Source: JAXDBV01 sp034678415 (GTDB lineage Bacteria; Bacteroidota; Bacteroidia; Bacteroidales; VadinHA17). From it: DNA of 15,367 bases. The position numbers and the translations under genes were made by a program. The DNA is taken from the NCBI GenBank assembly GCA_034678415.1, contig JAXDBV010000325.1:1-15367 (forward strand), written 5' to 3'. The notes below the pieces were generated by a model, which was given only the letters and a program-made list of their open reading frames with translations, did not search any database and had not been told where the DNA came from. How positions within the stretch are numbered: the stretch's first letter is position 1; each line of letters starts with the position of its first letter. Of this stretch, positions 13,130 through 15,367 are shown piece after piece.

Positions 13130-14341
13130 TCAGGCATTCATTTCTTCCTGTATCACCTGGGCAAGCCGTCTTACTCCTTCCCGGTTCTCTTCTTTGGATG
13201 TAAAGGAGAAATTGATCCGCATGGTATTACGTCCGCAATCATTGCAATAAAACGCGGAGCCGATAACAAACGCCACATTCTTTTCCACAGCCTTGTGAAA
13301 CAGTTTTTCCGCATCCATATTCCCGGGGAGGGTAAGGAATAGGAACAGGCCCCCTTCCGGTTCGGTCCATGTTACTCCTTCCGGCATGAATTCCTTGAAT
13401 CCCCGGATCATCGTGTCACGTTTTTCCTTGTAATCCCTGACGATCTTTTCAATGTTTTTCTCAAACAGTCCTTTTTCCATGTAGCGGGCGGCGATACGCT
13501 GGACGAAGATAGGCGTACACAGGTCGGCTGATTGTTTGGCAGTAACGATCTTGTCAATAATGTCGGGATGAGCGATAACCCAGCCGATACGAAAACCCGG
13601 CACAAAGGTTTTGGAGAAGGTACCCAGGGTGATCACCTGTCCCGTGCTATCGAGGTCGTACATCATACGCTGCGGTTCGCCTTCAAAGCGTATCTCCCTG
13701 TAAGGGCTGTCCTCCACGATCAGTACATCGTAATCATGTGCCAGTGCAATGATCTGTTTCCTCCTTGATTCAGGCATGGTGATTCCCGAAGGATTCTGAA
13801 AATCGGGGATGATATACAGGAATTTGGGTTTGCTGTTATTCTTCTGCAGTTCTTTCAACATTTTTTCCAGTTCGTCGATTCGCCAGCCGTGCTTATCGAA
13901 GGTTATACCCACCGTCCGGGCTGAATAGGATGCAAACGCTTGCAGGCCGCCCAGGTAGCTGGGTAATCCGCAGATCACCGTATCTCCCGGGTTGAGGAAT
14001 ATCCTGCATAGCAGATCGATTCCCTGCTGGGAGGCAGTGGTAATGATCAGGTTATCGGTGGTGATATCAAGGCCGGCTTGTCGGTACCTTTTCACCAGCT
14101 GCTCACGCAAGCCCAGGTCACCCTCAGTGGTGCTGTACTGCAAAGCCATCGGCCCGTCCTTGTCCAATACCTCGTTAATGATTTCCTTCAGCTCGGCAAT
14201 GGGGAATGAACTGGGTGCCGGCAGCCCGCCCGCAAAAGAGATGATCCCCTTCTTCTGAGTGAGCTTCAGCAATTCCCTGATTACCGATTTTTTCATGTTC
14301 AATGCGTTGGCCGATAGTACAGACTGCAGGTCAGAAATCAT
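13130..14341 (-). CDS. PLP-dependent class I/II aminotransferase (2-aminoadipate transaminase-like)
   Basis: ATG at 14341 gives 403 residues; an in-frame TTG at 14368 adds nine residues without known family character. The protein is a fold-type I aminotransferase. Visible motifs are GGLPAPSSFP (38-47), YSTTEG (69-74), the QNPSG loop with Asn183, Asp211 that contacts the PLP pyridine nitrogen, Tyr214, the Schiff-base Lys244 in GTFSKTFVPGFR, Arg251 for the phosphate, and Arg375 in NTMRINFS for the substrate carboxylate. All key residues are present, so it should be active. The group (COG1167-like, LysN/ARO8/kynurenine aminotransferase II relatives) transfers amino groups among aromatic, branched-chain or 2-aminoadipate substrates and 2-oxoglutarate. 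The exact substrate cannot be read from the sequence. There is no N-terminal helix-turn-helix, so it is not a MocR regulator. The 106-base gap to the glycosyltransferase start shows nothing clear. Confidence 0.9.
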   Translation of the reverse strand: MISDLQSVLSANALNMKKSVIRELLKLTQKKGIISFAGGLPAPSSFPIAELKEIINEVLDKDGPMALQYSTTEGDLGLREQLVKRYRQAGLDITTDNLIITTASQQGIDLLCRIFLNPGDTVICGLPSYLGGLQAFASYSARTVGITFDKHGWRIDELEKMLKELQKNNSKPKFLYIIPDFQNPSGITMPESRRKQIIALAHDYDVLIVEDSPYREIRFEGEPQRMMYDLDSTGQVITLGTFSKTFVPGFRIGWVIAHPDIIDKIVTAKQSADLCTPIFVQRIAARYMEKGLFEKNIEKIVRDYKEKRDTMIRGFKEFMPEGVTWTEPEGGLFLFLTLPGNMDAEKLFHKAVEKNVAFVIGSAFYCNDCGRNTMRINFSFTSKEENREGVRRLAQVIQEEMNA

Positions 14342-14410
14342 GGCTTGGTCTCCATTTTGGTTAATCAATGTAACGGTAGCATAAAATTCAGAAATAGAAG
14401 TCTTATTGCC

Positions 14411-14462
14411 AAAAAAGCCCGGGTGTTATATAATAGTTTACGGAACCACGGATCATCCGGGC
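14411..14462 (-). terminator. Probable intrinsic terminator of recR
   Basis: On the minus strand GCCCGGATG (14462-14454) pairs with CACCCGGGC (14425-14417) with one A-C mismatch, and the stem is followed directly by TTTTTT (14416-14411). Six strong GC pairs sit at the base, but the loop is long (28 bases). It begins 34 bases past the recR stop, and its T run lies 70 bases before the aminotransferase ATG, which would make the two genes separate transcripts. Confidence 0.6.
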
Positions 14463-14495
14463 GGGGGAGAAGGGTGGTACATTAAATGAGGGCGG

Positions 14496-15116
14496 TTATA
14501 ATGTGCCTTCGAATGGCTGGCGGTTGATAATGGAGCGGCCGAGGGTAACCTCATCCGTATATTCGAGCTCATCGCCAACCGATACTCCGCGGGCAAGGGT
14601 GCTGATCACCACCGCATAGGGCTGGAACTTGCGAAAGAGATAAAAATTGGTGGTGTCACCTTCCATGGTGGTACTGAAGGCAAAAATCAGCTCTTTCACC
14701 CCTCCCTGTTTCAGTTTCTCTTCCAGCTTATTTGTTTCCAGATCGGCCGGCCCGATTCCGTCCATCGGGGAAATGATCCCACCCAGCACATGGTAAATGC
14801 CGTGGTACTGCTGCGTATTTTCTATTGACATCACATCCCGTATGTTTTCTACAATACATATGGTGGAATGGTCGCGTTTGGGATCCGCACATATGTTGCA
14901 AACCTCGGTATCCGAAATGTTGTTGCAACCCGAGCAGTGTCTGATCTCCTCCCTCAGCCGGATGAGTGTGGTGCCGAAACGGCGCACCTCCTCCTTCTCA
15001 GCCCTGAGAAGGTGAAGCACCAGCCTCAGTGCTGTCTTTCTTCCGATACCGGGAAGCCTGGCAAACTCATTCACCGCATCTTCGAGCAGTCGTGACGGAT
15101 ATTTCAACAGATTCAT
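14496..15116 (-). CDS. recR: Recombination mediator protein RecR
   Basis: ATG at 15116 gives 206 residues, the usual RecR length; an upstream in-frame TTG at 15173 would add 19 residues not found in the family. RecR works with RecO and RecF to load RecA at gaps in DNA. Residues about 8-37 hold the helix-hairpin-helix (ARLPGIGRKTALRL). Cys61, Cys64, Cys73 and Cys76 form the zinc finger (CSGC ... CNIC). The Toprim domain starts at about residue 85 (STICIVENIRDVMSIE) and continues through YHVLGG and SPMDGIGPADL. The C-terminal family signature ARGVSVGDELEYTDEVTLGRS is complete apart from one common substitution type. All functional residues are present. It has a promoter in front and a terminator behind and seems to be transcribed alone. 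No dnaX or yaaB gene precedes it, unlike in many Proteobacteria and Firmicutes. Confidence 0.97.
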   Translation of the reverse strand: MNLLKYPSRLLEDAVNEFARLPGIGRKTALRLVLHLLRAEKEEVRRFGTTLIRLREEIRHCSGCNNISDTEVCNICADPKRDHSTICIVENIRDVMSIENTQQYHGIYHVLGGIISPMDGIGPADLETNKLEEKLKQGGVKELIFAFSTTMEGDTTNFYLFRKFQPYAVVISTLARGVSVGDELEYTDEVTLGRSIINRQPFEGTL

Positions 15117-15142
15117 GGGTCCCTCTCTGATGATAAAACTCT

Positions 15143-15173
15143 CAAAATTAATAAGGGCTGGCACTATTACCAA
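15143..15173 (-). promoter_or_regulatory. Candidate recR promoter
   Basis: The minus strand reads TTG (15173-15171), a 20-base spacer, then TAATTTTG (15150-15143). The second is an exact TAnnTTTG box and the spacing fits the Bacteroidota -33/-7 pattern. It ends 26 bases before the recR ATG at 15116 and lies between the divergently oriented recR and symporter genes. This is the best promoter candidate in the window. Confidence 0.5.
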
Positions 15174-15249
15174 TTTTTTTTGTGTGGATTGTTTTTATTA
15201 TTCTTGCGCTGGATTGGCAGATTGACCATCCGGTACAACTATAATTATT

Positions 15250-15367
15250 ATGACACCATTTCTAATCCTGAGCATTTTCCTGGTTTATACCATAATCCTC
15301 TTCATTATCACCTGGATCACCTCGCGCAAGGCAGATCATCAGACCTACTTTGTCGGGAACCGTATAT
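15250..15367 (+). CDS. Sodium:solute symporter family protein, N-terminus only (partial)
   Basis: The only plus-strand gene starts at ATG 15250 and is open for 39 codons to the window edge. The product begins with one long hydrophobic helix (about residues 3-25) followed by TSRKADHQTYFVGNR. The pattern helix, then a short basic stretch, then (Y/F)FVGNR is typical of the start of sodium:solute symporters (SSS family, TC 2.A.21), where the first helix leads into a cytoplasmic loop. The substrate cannot be told from this piece. It is divergent from recR, with 133 bases between the two starts. A near-match to the -7 box, TATTCTTG at 15199-15206, lies about 44 bases upstream but has poor -33 spacing. 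Confidence 0.75.
   Translation, partial: MTPFLILSIFLVYTIILFIITWITSRKADHQTYFVGNRI

Noticed and set aside
13130..14368. MocR-type GntR/aminotransferase regulator
   Set aside because: The protein begins directly with the aminotransferase fold and has no winged-helix domain in front.
15117..15173. Longer RecR starting at TTG 15173
   Set aside because: It would add 19 residues absent from the RecR family and place the promoter box inside the gene; ATG 15116 gives the standard length.

Overview
The window looks like a chromosomal piece of a Bacteroidota bacterium, probably Bacteroidales or a close relative. The evidence is the PorE-like TPR/PD40/OmpA proteins, candidate promoters with the Bacteroidota -7 box TAnnTTTG, start codons without clear Shine-Dalgarno sites, and mid-range GC. 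All genes but the last lie on the minus strand, so transcription runs from high to low coordinates. No rRNA, tRNA, CRISPR array, transposase or integrase was seen, and no gene-free stretch exceeds 200 bases.

Positions 1-9017 hold a tandem array of five paralogous exported proteins, the first cut by the window edge. Each begins with a signal peptide, a TPR-like helical domain and (where complete) a PD40-type beta-propeller. The C-termini differ. Two paralogs (2012-3988 and 4023-6017) have a small beta-domain plus an OmpA peptidoglycan-binding domain, the layout of the type IX secretion protein PorE. One (436-1914) stops before OmpA. The largest (6165-9017) replaces OmpA with a beta-rich segment, four 68-residue helical repeats and a C-terminal transmembrane anchor with a basic tail. 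A strong intrinsic terminator separates the largest gene from the other four. Spacing and -7 boxes suggest that the remaining four are transcribed as two pairs or as one unit with an internal promoter. My inference is a family of envelope scaffolds that share a sensing or binding platform but are tethered at different layers.

Positions 9018-15116 hold more ordinary genes: an orphan lipoyl-bearing E2 acyltransferase of a 2-oxo acid dehydrogenase complex; a solitary 64-residue AbrB/MazE-type DNA-binding protein preceded by AT-rich palindromes; a fusion of a family 2 glycosyltransferase with a polyprenyl-phosphate sugar transferase module that has lost its catalytic core; a fold-type I aminotransferase; and the recombination protein RecR with its own promoter and terminator. 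At 15250 the divergent start of a sodium:solute symporter runs off the right edge.

The most unusual items are the five-member array with its varied anchors, the 68-residue repeat, and the catalytically gutted glycosyltransferase fusion.
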